Positions 16,584-23,618 of a stretch of 64,000 nt of DNA are shown here, piece by piece. Location: positions 1,550,001-1,614,000 of the forward strand of contig NZ_CP097800.1 of NCBI RefSeq assembly GCF_000612545.2. The letters run 5' to 3'. A program made the translations under genes and the position numbers. Position 1 is the first letter of the stretch. Each line of letters starts with the position of its first letter. Below the pieces are notes generated by a model. It did no database searches. It was given only the letters and a program-made list of their open reading frames with translations, and had not been told where the DNA came from. This DNA is from Streptomyces sp. PCS3-D2. Lineage in GTDB: Bacteria; Actinomycetota; Actinomycetes; Streptomycetales; Streptomycetaceae.

Positions 16584-16658
16584 ATGTGCGCGGTGAGCGC
16601 TCCGGTCGTCCACGAGCCGTACCCGCCGCTGTTCCACCGACGAAGACCCGCGCCGTAA
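16584..16658 (+). CDS. Possible 24-aa mini-ORF before the transporter genes
   Basis: An ATG at 16584 opens 24 codons, from MCAVSAPVVH to RRRPAP, preceded by GGGAGGGG about 8 nt upstream. It lies in the cysN-transporter gap, 29 bp before the binding-protein start. It could be a second leader peptide: Cys is codon 2, followed later by a Pro pair and an Arg run. It does not resemble the conserved sulfur leader peptide. Support is limited to the ribosome site and position. Confidence 0.25.
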   Translation: MCAVSAPVVHEPYPPLFHRRRPAP

Positions 16659-16687
16659 CCCACGGCGCGCCGAGAGGAAGTCCTCCC

Positions 16688-17806
16688 GTGCCTGCCATCC
16701 GTACCACCCTGCGCCGCGGCCTCGCCGCGGCCGCCGCCCTGCCGTTCCTGATCGGCGCGCTCGCCTCCTGCGGCTACGGCTCCCAGGCGGAGGACACGGG
16801 CGACGACAGGGCGAACGCCGCCGCCTCCAACGGAAGGAAGCTGTCGGCTTCCGAGGTGCGCATCGGGTACTTCCCGAACCTCACCCACGCCACCGCGCTG
16901 GTCGGCCTCCAGGAAGGGCTGATCCAGCAGGAGCTCGGCGCCACCAGGATCAAGCCGCAGGTCTTCAACGCCGGCCCGTCCGAGATCGAGGCGCTCAACG
17001 GCGGTTCCCTCGACATCGGTTTCATCGGTCCCTCGCCGTCGATCAACGCCTACGTGAAGTCGAAGGGCCGGAACCTGCGGATCATCTCCGGGTCAGCGTC
17101 GGGTGGCGTGAAGCTGGTCGTGAACCCGGACAAGGTCAAGACCCTGGACGACCTCAGGGGCAAGAAGATCGCCACCCCGCAGAAGGGGAACACGCAGGAC
17201 GTCGCGTTCCTCAACTGGATCTCCGAGAGGGGCTGGACGGTCGACCCGGAGTCCGGCAAGGGGGATGTCTCGGTCGTCCGCACGGACAACAAGGTGGCCC
17301 CGGACGCCTTCCGGCAGGGCTCCGTCGACGGCGCCTGGGTGCCCGAGCCGACGGCCTCCAAGCTGGTCTCCGACGGCGGCTCCGTCCTCCTCGACGAGAC
17401 CGACCTGTGGCCCGAGAAGAAGTTCGTGATCACGAACGTCATCGTGTCGCAGAAGTTCCTCAGGGAGCACCCCGACGTGGTCGAGGCAGCGCTCGCCGGC
17501 ACGGTGAAGACCAACGAGTGGATCAACGCCAACCCGGAGAAGGCGAAGGCATCCGCCAACGCCAAGCTGGCGGCGGACAGCGGCAGGGGGCTCGACCCGA
17601 AGGTCATCGATCCGGCCTGGCCGAGCATCGAGATCACCGACGATCCGCTCGCCTCGACGCTGAGGACCCAGTCGGATTGGGCGGTCAAGGCCGGCCTCAT
17701 CGAGCAGCCCGACCTGACCGGCATCTACGACCTGACGCTCCTGAACAAGGTGCTCAAGGCCGCCGGCAAGCCCGAGGTCCCCGACGCCGGCCTCGGTGCC
17801 GAGTAA
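16688..17806 (+). CDS. ssuA: Sulfonate/sulfur ABC transporter substrate-binding lipoprotein
   Basis: A 372-residue SsuA/THI5-like periplasmic-type binding protein. The GTG at 16688 follows GAGAGGAAG. The lipoprotein signal ends in the lipobox L-A-S-C (about residue 28). The mature domain begins VRIGYFPNLTHATALVGLQEG, typical of NMT1/SsuA proteins, followed by FNAGPSEIEALNGGSLDIGFIGPSPSINAY and KIATPQKGNTQDVAFLNWI. The ligand is likely an aliphatic sulfonate or another sulfur oxyanion, because the gene follows the cys genes; family members also take nitrate, taurine or thiamine precursors. It is first in a binding protein-ATPase-permease series. Confidence 0.82.
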   Translation: MPAIRTTLRRGLAAAAALPFLIGALASCGYGSQAEDTGDDRANAAASNGRKLSASEVRIGYFPNLTHATALVGLQEGLIQQELGATRIKPQVFNAGPSEIEALNGGSLDIGFIGPSPSINAYVKSKGRNLRIISGSASGGVKLVVNPDKVKTLDDLRGKKIATPQKGNTQDVAFLNWISERGWTVDPESGKGDVSVVRTDNKVAPDAFRQGSVDGAWVPEPTASKLVSDGGSVLLDETDLWPEKKFVITNVIVSQKFLREHPDVVEAALAGTVKTNEWINANPEKAKASANAKLAADSGRGLDPKVIDPAWPSIEITDDPLASTLRTQSDWAVKAGLIEQPDLTGIYDLTLLNKVLKAAGKPEVPDAGLGAE

Positions 17807-17839
17807 CCCGCAGTCCAGCCAACCCAGGAGGTGACGACC

Positions 17840-18634
17840 ATGGCCACGACACTCGCCAAGGCTGCCGAGGGCACCGCCCACGCGGCGGCGCACGCCGCCC
17901 GTATCGAGCACGTCTCGAAGTCCTTCTCCGGCCCGGCCGGAGCGCAGCTCGTCCTGGACGACATCAGCCTCGATGTCGCTCCCGGAGAGTTCGTCACCCT
18001 CCTGGGGGCGTCCGGCTGCGGAAAGTCCACCCTGCTCAACCTGGTGGCCGGCCTCGACAAGCCGTCCGCGGGAGCCATCGAGACCCCCGGCGGCCGCCCC
18101 GCGCTCATGTTCCAGGAGCACGCCCTCTTCCCGTGGCTGACCGCGGGCAAGAACATCGAACTCGCCCTGCGCCTGCGCGGGGTCGCCCGGGCCGACCGCA
18201 CGGCCGAGGCCGAACGCCTGCTGGAGCTGGTCCGCCTCGGCGGCGCCCACGGCAAGCGCGTGCACGAGCTCTCCGGCGGCATGCGCCAGCGCGTCGCCCT
18301 GGCCCGAGCGCTCGCCCAGGACAGCCGCCTGCTCCTGATGGACGAACCGTTCGCGGCCCTCGACGCCATCACCCGCGACGTCCTCCACGGCGAACTCACC
18401 CGCATCTGGCAGGAGACGGGGCTGTCCGTCCTGTTCGTCACCCACAACGTGCGCGAAGCCGTCCGTCTCGCCCAGCGCGTGGTCCTGCTCTCCTCCCGCC
18501 CGGGACGGGTCGCGAAGGAATGGACCGTGGACATCCCGCAGCCGCGCCGCATCGAGGACGCGGACGTCGCGGAACTGTCCCTCGAGATCACTGAACACCT
18601 GCGTGGGGAGATCCGCCGCCATGGCCAGCACTGA
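17840..18634 (+). CDS. ssuB: Sulfonate-type ABC transporter ATP-binding protein
   Basis: A 264-residue ABC ATPase. The ATG at 17840 is 7 nt after AGGAGGTG; a GTG at 17831 lies inside that ribosome site and was rejected. Walker A is LLGASGCGKSTL (about 57-68), the signature LSGGMRQRVALARAL (about 144-158), and Walker B LLLMDEPFAALD (about 166-177) followed by the H-loop FVTHN. The length and the PALMFQEHALFPWLTAGKNIELAL region match SsuB/TauB. It overlaps the permease start by 14 bp. Confidence 0.93.
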   Translation: MATTLAKAAEGTAHAAAHAARIEHVSKSFSGPAGAQLVLDDISLDVAPGEFVTLLGASGCGKSTLLNLVAGLDKPSAGAIETPGGRPALMFQEHALFPWLTAGKNIELALRLRGVARADRTAEAERLLELVRLGGAHGKRVHELSGGMRQRVALARALAQDSRLLLMDEPFAALDAITRDVLHGELTRIWQETGLSVLFVTHNVREAVRLAQRVVLLSSRPGRVAKEWTVDIPQPRRIEDADVAELSLEITEHLRGEIRRHGQH

Positions 18635-19505
18635 TACGAAGGCGAAGACGGACGACCTCGCGGGCCTGGAGGCCGGGCTCGACGCCCTGGACGCGGTCCA
18701 GACCCACCGAACGCCGGTCCGCGAGGTCCTCGTCAGGAAGGCCCTGCCGCCGTTCCTGGCGGTCGGCCTGGTCCTGGTGCTCTGGCAGGTCCTGGTCTCC
18801 CTGAAGCTCACCGACGAGACAAAGCTCCCCGCCCCCTCCGCGGTGTGGGACAGCCTGTCCGACATGTGGCTGAAGGGGACCCTGCTGGAGGTCATCTGGA
18901 CCTCCGTGTCTCGTGGTCTGCTCGGCTTCCTGCTGGCCCTGGCCATCGGCACTCCACTCGGCCTGATCGTCGCCCGGGTGAAGTTCGTGCGCGCCGCGAT
19001 CGGCCCGATCCTCCAGGGCCTGCAGTCCCTGCCGTCCGTGGCGTGGGTACCGCCTGCCGTGCTCTGGTTCGGCCTCAACGACGCCATGATGTTCACGGTC
19101 ATCCTGCTGGGCGCCGTCCCGTCCATCGCCAACGGCCTCGTCTCCGGTATCGACCAGGTCCCGCCGCTGTTCCTGCGAGCCGGCCGCACGCTCGGTGCCA
19201 CGGGCCTGCGCGGCGCCTGGCACGTGGTCATGCCGGCCGCGCTGCCGGGCTACGTGGCCGGCCTCAAGCAGGGCTGGGCGTTCTCCTGGCGCTCGCTGAT
19301 GGCCGCCGAGATCATCGCCTCCTCCCCCGACCTCGGCCTGGGCCTGGGCCAGCTGCTGGAGAACGGCCGCAACAACATCGACCTGCCCGGGGTGTTCCTC
19401 GCGATCATCCTGATCCTCGTCGTCGGCATCGCCATCGACCTGCTGATCTTCAGCCCCCTGGAGCGGTACGTCCTGCGCAGCCGCGGCCTGCTGGTGAGGA
19501 GCTGA
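18621..19505 (+). CDS. ssuC: Sulfonate-type ABC transporter permease
   Basis: A 294-residue inner-membrane permease with about six helices after a 45-residue cytoplasmic start. The EAA loop is visible as the conserved GATGLRGAWHVVMPAALPGYVAGLKQGWAFSWRSLMAAEII region, cut here by function rather than helix. SLPSVAWVPPAVLWFGLND is the SsuC/TauC-type periplasmic helix. Its ATG lies inside the ATPase gene end, giving translational coupling. The chelatase gene begins 5 bp after its stop. Confidence 0.93.
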   Translation: MASTDTKAKTDDLAGLEAGLDALDAVQTHRTPVREVLVRKALPPFLAVGLVLVLWQVLVSLKLTDETKLPAPSAVWDSLSDMWLKGTLLEVIWTSVSRGLLGFLLALAIGTPLGLIVARVKFVRAAIGPILQGLQSLPSVAWVPPAVLWFGLNDAMMFTVILLGAVPSIANGLVSGIDQVPPLFLRAGRTLGATGLRGAWHVVMPAALPGYVAGLKQGWAFSWRSLMAAEIIASSPDLGLGLGQLLENGRNNIDLPGVFLAIILILVVGIAIDLLIFSPLERYVLRSRGLLVRS

Positions 19506-19510
19506 TCCGC

Positions 19511-20266
19511 GTGGCGTCCGTACTGCTGGTCATCGCCCACGGCAGCCGCGACCCACGGCACGCCGCGACCGTGCACGCCCTCACCCGGCGGGTGCGGGCG
19601 CTGCGCCCCGGACTGCGGGTGGAGACGGCCTTCCTGGACTTCAACGCCCCGCGGGTCGATCAGGTGCTGTCGGCGCTGCACGCCGAAGGCGCCCGCGACG
19701 TGGTGGCCCTGCCGCTGCTGCTGACCCGGGCCTTCCACGCGAAGGCCGACATCCCGGCGGCGCTGTCGGACGCGCTGACGCGTCTGCCGGGCCTGTCGGT
19801 CTCGGTGGCGGACGTCCTCGGCCCGTCGCCGCTGCTCGTCGAGGCTCTCGAACGCCGGTTGTCCGAAGCCGGCCTCTCCCCGGCGGACCGGGCCACCACC
19901 GCGGTGGTGCTCGCTTCCGCCGGCTCCACGGACCCGGAGGCGATCGCAGTGATCGCTGAAATCGCGCGGGAGTGGCGGCACACCGGTTGGTGCGCCGTGC
20001 GGCCTGCGTTCGCCTCCGCCGCTCTGCCCCGTACGGAGGACGCCGTACGGGCCCTGCGCGCCGAGGGCTTCGCCCGGGTCGCGGTGGCGCCGTACGTCAT
20101 CGCCCCCGGCCGGCTCCCCGACCGCATCGCGGCCGGCGCCGAGGCCGCAGGCGCCGACGTGGTGGCCGACGTCCTGGGCGCCGCCCCGGAACTGGCGCGA
20201 CTGCTGCTGCGCCGCTACGACGCGGCTGCCGCGGCGCCCGCGCGGCGACCGGCGCTGACGGCCTGA
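19511..20266 (+). CDS. Sirohydrochlorin chelatase (CbiX/SirB-like)
   Basis: A 251-residue class II chelatase with two similar halves. The first half has LLVIAHGSRDPRHAATVHAL (metal-binding His at about residue 9-10) and VALPLLLTRAFHAKADIP with a second His. The second half repeats the fold (VVLASAGSTDP... VAVAPYVIAPGRLPDRI) with weaker ligands. The enzyme inserts iron into sirohydrochlorin to make siroheme, the cofactor of the sulfite reductase that heads this operon, which explains its place. Cobalt insertion for B12 is the alternative but no cobalamin gene is present. The GTG start follows the permease stop by 5 bp. Confidence 0.88.
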   Translation: MASVLLVIAHGSRDPRHAATVHALTRRVRALRPGLRVETAFLDFNAPRVDQVLSALHAEGARDVVALPLLLTRAFHAKADIPAALSDALTRLPGLSVSVADVLGPSPLLVEALERRLSEAGLSPADRATTAVVLASAGSTDPEAIAVIAEIAREWRHTGWCAVRPAFASAALPRTEDAVRALRAEGFARVAVAPYVIAPGRLPDRIAAGAEAAGADVVADVLGAAPELARLLLRRYDAAAAAPARRPALTA

Positions 20267-20287
20267 GGACCTGAGGACCTGAGGACC
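20264..20287. repeat. Triplicate 8-bp repeat placing stops in all frames
   Basis: TGAGGACC occurs three times without gaps, beginning with the TGA stop of the chelatase gene, and a fourth TGA follows at 20288. Because 8 is not a multiple of 3, the TGA triplets close all three forward frames. It lies between convergent genes. Confidence 0.8.
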
Positions 20288-20302
20288 TGACGGCCCCGCC
20301 CG

Positions 20303-21304
20303 CTACGCCCGGGCGGCGGCCTCGTCGGCCAGGGCCGTCAGGTCCGCGACGGACATCGCGCCCGGCGGCAGGCCCTCGCGGGCGAAGATGTTCGCCGCGT
20401 GCCGCAGGACGTCGTTGACCGGGGTGGGCACCCCGTGCAGACGGCCCAGCAGCGAGATCTCGCCGTTGAGGTAGTCCGCCTCGACCGAGCCCGTGCCGCG
20501 CGCCAGGCTCTGCCAGGAGGACCCGCCCCGCACGCCCGGCGGCTGGTCCACCTTCCCGTCGCGGGCCTGCGACTGCTCCGCGTCCGAGGCGTAGGCGATG
20601 CCGGCGGCACCGAAGGCGGCCTTCCCCTCGCGGACGGCCCGCAGCAGCAGCGCCGCCTTCGCCGGGTCGGGCTCCGGGCCGGTCGTCGCCTGGATCGCGT
20701 TGCCCAGGTTCCCCAGCAGCTTCGCGTACTTCCAGCGCATGACGTCCTCGACGGGCGGCGCCTCGAAGCCTGCCCGGTCGAGGTCGGCCGCGACCGCCCG
20801 GGCGAGCGCGTCGGTGCCGCCCGCGGCCCGGCCCAGGTGCAGGATGCCGGTCAGCGGGGTGCACAGCGCCGAGACCACTCCCGGCTCCAGGAAGGTGGCG
20901 GGCAGCCAGACGCACACCCCGTACACGCGCGCGAAGCGCCGCAGCGCCAGCCGCTCGCTCTCCACGCCGTTCTGCGCGCAGAGCACCGGGAGCCGCTGTG
21001 CGGCCGTGCCGCCGCCCGCGACCTCGGCGTCGCCCCACGCGTCGAGCGCCGCGACCGCGTCCTGGGTCTTGACCGCCAGCAACAGCACGTCGTCCGGGCG
21101 CAGTTCGCCCATCTCGTCCGGTCCGGTGACCACCGGCAGCCGGTGCACCCGGCTGCCGTCCGCCGTCGTCAGGCGCAGCCCCCCGACGCGCAGGGCCTCC
21201 GCGTGTGCGCCGCGGGCGGCGAGGACGACCTCGCCGCCCGCCTCCGCGAGCCGTCCGCCGATGGTGGCGCCGACGGCGCCCGCGCCGATGATGATGTACC
21301 GCAT
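20303..21304 (-). CDS. 2-dehydropantoate 2-reductase family protein
   Basis: A 333-residue PanE/ApbA-type NADPH reductase. The N-terminus MRYIIIGAGAVGATIGGRL is the Rossmann GxGxxG motif right at the start, which fixes ATG 21304. KTQDAVAALD (NADP region), CAQNGVESE and the later KLLGNLGNAI (containing the catalytic-type Lys and Asn) follow the PanE pattern. Ketopantoate reduction for pantothenate is the family activity. No pan genes are nearby and Streptomyces carry several paralogues, so the true substrate is uncertain. Divergent from the DUF4440-like gene. Confidence 0.8.
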   Translation of the reverse strand: MRYIIIGAGAVGATIGGRLAEAGGEVVLAARGAHAEALRVGGLRLTTADGSRVHRLPVVTGPDEMGELRPDDVLLLAVKTQDAVAALDAWGDAEVAGGGTAAQRLPVLCAQNGVESERLALRRFARVYGVCVWLPATFLEPGVVSALCTPLTGILHLGRAAGGTDALARAVAADLDRAGFEAPPVEDVMRWKYAKLLGNLGNAIQATTGPEPDPAKAALLLRAVREGKAAFGAAGIAYASDAEQSQARDGKVDQPPGVRGGSSWQSLARGTGSVEADYLNGEISLLGRLHGVPTPVNDVLRHAANIFAREGLPPGAMSVADLTALADEAAARA

Positions 21305-21385
21305 GCCGATGAGCCTGGCACACCCCGCCCCGGGCGTCGCCCCCGGGGGCCCGGGGCGCGGCGGCCGGGGGCCAGGATGATCCCC

Positions 21386-21772
21386 ATGAGTGCTGATGAA
21401 GAGGGCGGCAGTGTGGCCATGGCGATCGCGGGCGAGATCCTGTTGATGAGCCCCGGCGTGCGGACGTCGAGGACGTTGACGGATCCGCTCCTCGATCCGG
21501 AGTTCGTCGAGGTGGGCGCCTCGGGCCGCAGGTGGGACAGGGAAGCGATGCTCGCGGCGCTGCCGGACCTGGAGGGCGGCTGCGCCGGCGGGCCGCGGTA
21601 CGAGCCGGCCGGCCTGGCGGGCGTCGAACTGGCACCGGGGTTGGTGCACCTCACCTACGAGACCGTGATCGACGGGCGGCGGGCGCGCCGGAGTTCGCTC
21701 TGGCGGTTGTCCGAGGACGGGACCGGCTGGCGGATGTACTACCACCAGGCCACCCCGGTGCCGGGCGGGTGA
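21386..21772 (+). CDS. DUF4440 / NTF2-like small protein
   Basis: A 128-residue protein with an SnoaL/NTF2-like cone-fold pattern: AGEILLMSPGVRTS...LTDPLLDPEFVEVGASGRRWDREAMLAALPDL, then LTYETVIDGRRARRSSLWRLSEDGTGWRMYYHQATPV. The WR-y-HQ-TP ending is characteristic of DUF4440 proteins. No catalytic role is assigned. ATG 21386 (after AGGATGATCCCC) was preferred to ATG 21377, which has no ribosome site; they differ by three residues. Confidence 0.75.
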   Translation: MSADEEGGSVAMAIAGEILLMSPGVRTSRTLTDPLLDPEFVEVGASGRRWDREAMLAALPDLEGGCAGGPRYEPAGLAGVELAPGLVHLTYETVIDGRRARRSSLWRLSEDGTGWRMYYHQATPVPGG

Positions 21773-21787
21773 GGACCCGGCACGTGG

Positions 21788-22354
21788 TCAGGCGCCGGTC
21801 ATCTCCACGAGCTTGGCGACGGTGTTCCAGTTGCGGGTGGTCACGTCGATGCCCTTGACGACGGCGGGCCTGGCGAGGGCCTCCGCCAGCTTGGAGCGGC
21901 CCAGGCCGTCGGGGGCGTAGAGGTAGAGGACGCGGTCGCCGAGCCGGTACTCCTCGGGGAGGAACGCGGCCGCGTCGAGCGCGGCGAAGCGCTCCGCGCC
22001 GGGCTGCTCGGAGAGGAAGGTGGCGTGGAGCTGCCTGCCCTCCAGCTCCGCCGCCGGGAAGGGGCACGCCTGCTCGACCGCGCGCAGGTACACGCCGTCG
22101 AGCACCAGGCACGCGACCCGGAAGCCGAAGTGGGCCTCGATGGCCGCCTCCAGCTCCCGGGCGAGCGCCACCGGATCGGTCTGCGCACTGCTGAAGACGG
22201 CGTTGCCGCTCTGCAGGTACGTCTGCACGTCACCGTGCCCCAGTCCTTCGATCACGGAGCGCAGCTCCGCCATCGGGACCTTCTTGCTGCCGCCGACATT
22301 GATCCCGCGCAGCAGCGCCGCGTACTTCGTCGTCACCGTGGCCTTCTTCGTCAT
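21788..22354 (-). CDS. DUF1697 family protein
   Basis: A 188-residue protein with the hallmark DUF1697 opening KYAALLRGINVGGSKKVPMAELR and the YLQSGNAVFSS strand, ending TTRNWNTVAKLVEM. The family is widespread in actinomycetes and has no established function. It lies 20 bp downstream of the glycosyltransferase gene on the same strand and is probably co-transcribed with it. Confidence 0.88.
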   Translation of the reverse strand: MTKKATVTTKYAALLRGINVGGSKKVPMAELRSVIEGLGHGDVQTYLQSGNAVFSSAQTDPVALARELEAAIEAHFGFRVACLVLDGVYLRAVEQACPFPAAELEGRQLHATFLSEQPGAERFAALDAAAFLPEEYRLGDRVLYLYAPDGLGRSKLAEALARPAVVKGIDVTTRNWNTVAKLVEMTGA

Positions 22355-22374
22355 GGGGGCACCCTAGGGTGCGC

Positions 22375-23577
22375 CTACGACAGTTCCGCCTCGATGAGGT
22401 CGGCGGCCCGGCGCGTGCCGCCCTCGGCGGCCATCCCGGCACGGATCTCCTCGGCTCGGACGGCGACGGCGGGGTCGGCGACGAGAGCGAGGACCGCCTC
22501 GCGGAGGGTGGTCGCATCCGCGTCGGCCATCGGGACGTGCCGGGCCACGCCCAGGGAGGCCAACACGTCGGCGTTGCCGAACTGGTCGACGGCCTGGGGG
22601 ACGGCGACCATCGGGGTGGCGGTGGCCAGCCCCTCCTGGCTGCCGCCGGCGCCCGCGTGGGTGATGAAGGCGTCGGCCTGGCGCAGGATGTCCAGCTGGG
22701 GCACCCAGCGGTGGACCTCCACGTTGGCGGGGATCTCGCCAAGGTCCGCCTGGTCGGTGTGCCTGCCGATCTGCAGGACGACGTACCAGTCGGGCAGGTC
22801 GGCGAAGGCGTCGATGCAGGCGCGGTAGAAGGCGGGCTGCTTGGTGAAGGCCGAGCCGAGCGAGACCAGGACGACCTTCCTGCCGCGGGCGGCCTCGGGC
22901 CTGGTCCAGGTGCCCTGGGCGGCGCTGCGGTCGCCCTGGCAGGCTCCGACGAAGGTGTGGACGGACTCGTCGACGCGGTCGGCGTGGGGTTGGAGGGCCT
23001 TGGGGATGAGGACGAGGCTGCGGCGGGGGCGGCCCTGGAAGCGGTCGACCTGGTCGCCGAGGCCGTTCTCGGTGAGCCACGCCGCGAACGCGGCGTAGTA
23101 GGCCTGCCCGCGTTCGGAGGCCTTCAGCTCGGCGAACATCGGCTCGGCCACCTCCTGTTCGTACCCCTCCCAGGCGACGAGGTTCGGGGAGAGCGAAACG
23201 GCGGGGACGCCCCAGCGGTGGGCGAGCACCGGCGCCGGGTAGGCGGTGATGTCGTGGAGGACGAGGTCTGGTTCGTCGCCCTCGAAGGCGGCGGCGAGCT
23301 GCGGGAGGGCCTGGACCGCGTCGTTCAGGAAGGTCTCCAGGTGGTCGATGAGTTCGGTGCCCCAGGCCTCCGGTTCGTCTTCGGTGGGGAGGGTGGAGGT
23401 GTAGACCACGGGTGTGGCTCCGGTCCCGGCGACCTGCTCGGCGAAGGAGGCGGGGATGGCGTAGCTGACCCGGTGGCCGCGGGCGACGAGCTCCCGGATC
23501 ACCTCGATGCTGGGGTTCACGTGCCCGGGGGCGGCGATGGAGAACATGGCGATGTGGGCGGGCTTGGCGGAGGTCAT
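22375..23577 (-). CDS. Macrolide-type glycosyltransferase (GT1, MGT subfamily)
   Basis: A 400-residue GT-B enzyme. The N-terminus [34 protein letters not shown] carries the catalytic-type His of the GHxxP motif (about residue 18). The C-terminal donor domain has VLVSLGSAF, the conserved [48 protein letters not shown] block with the sugar-nucleotide DQ motif. This is the OleD/OleI/MgtA group, which glucosylates macrolides and flavonoid-like acceptors and can inactivate macrolide antibiotics. No polyketide genes lie nearby, so self-protection against foreign compounds or detoxification is more likely than biosynthesis. A perfect 14-bp palindrome 17 bp before the start suggests repressor control. 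Confidence 0.88.
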   Translation of the reverse strand: MTSAKPAHIAMFSIAAPGHVNPSIEVIRELVARGHRVSYAIPASFAEQVAGTGATPVVYTSTLPTEDEPEAWGTELIDHLETFLNDAVQALPQLAAAFEGDEPDLVLHDITAYPAPVLAHRWGVPAVSLSPNLVAWEGYEQEVAEPMFAELKASERGQAYYAAFAAWLTENGLGDQVDRFQGRPRRSLVLIPKALQPHADRVDESVHTFVGACQGDRSAAQGTWTRPEAARGRKVVLVSLGSAFTKQPAFYRACIDAFADLPDWYVVLQIGRHTDQADLGEIPANVEVHRWVPQLDILRQADAFITHAGAGGSQEGLATATPMVAVPQAVDQFGNADVLASLGVARHVPMADADATTLREAVLALVADPAVAVRAEEIRAGMAAEGGTRRAADLIEAELS

Positions 23578-23594
23578 GGCCCGACCCTAACGAG

Positions 23595-23608
23595 ACGAGA
23601 CGTCTCGT
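23595..23608 (-). promoter_or_regulatory. Perfect 14-bp palindrome before the glycosyltransferase start
   Basis: ACGAGAC|GTCTCGT is a perfect palindrome ending 17 bp upstream of the glycosyltransferase ATG (23577), in the 41-bp gap after the FUSC gene. Its size, symmetry and place fit a TetR/MarR-type operator overlapping the promoter or 5' leader. Which repressor binds is unknown. Confidence 0.55.
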
Positions 23609-23618
23609 GCAATCATTT

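Noticed and set aside
17831-17839. GTG at 17831 as the start of the ABC ATPase
   Set aside because: It is part of the AGGAGGTG ribosome site itself; ATG 17840 is correctly spaced.
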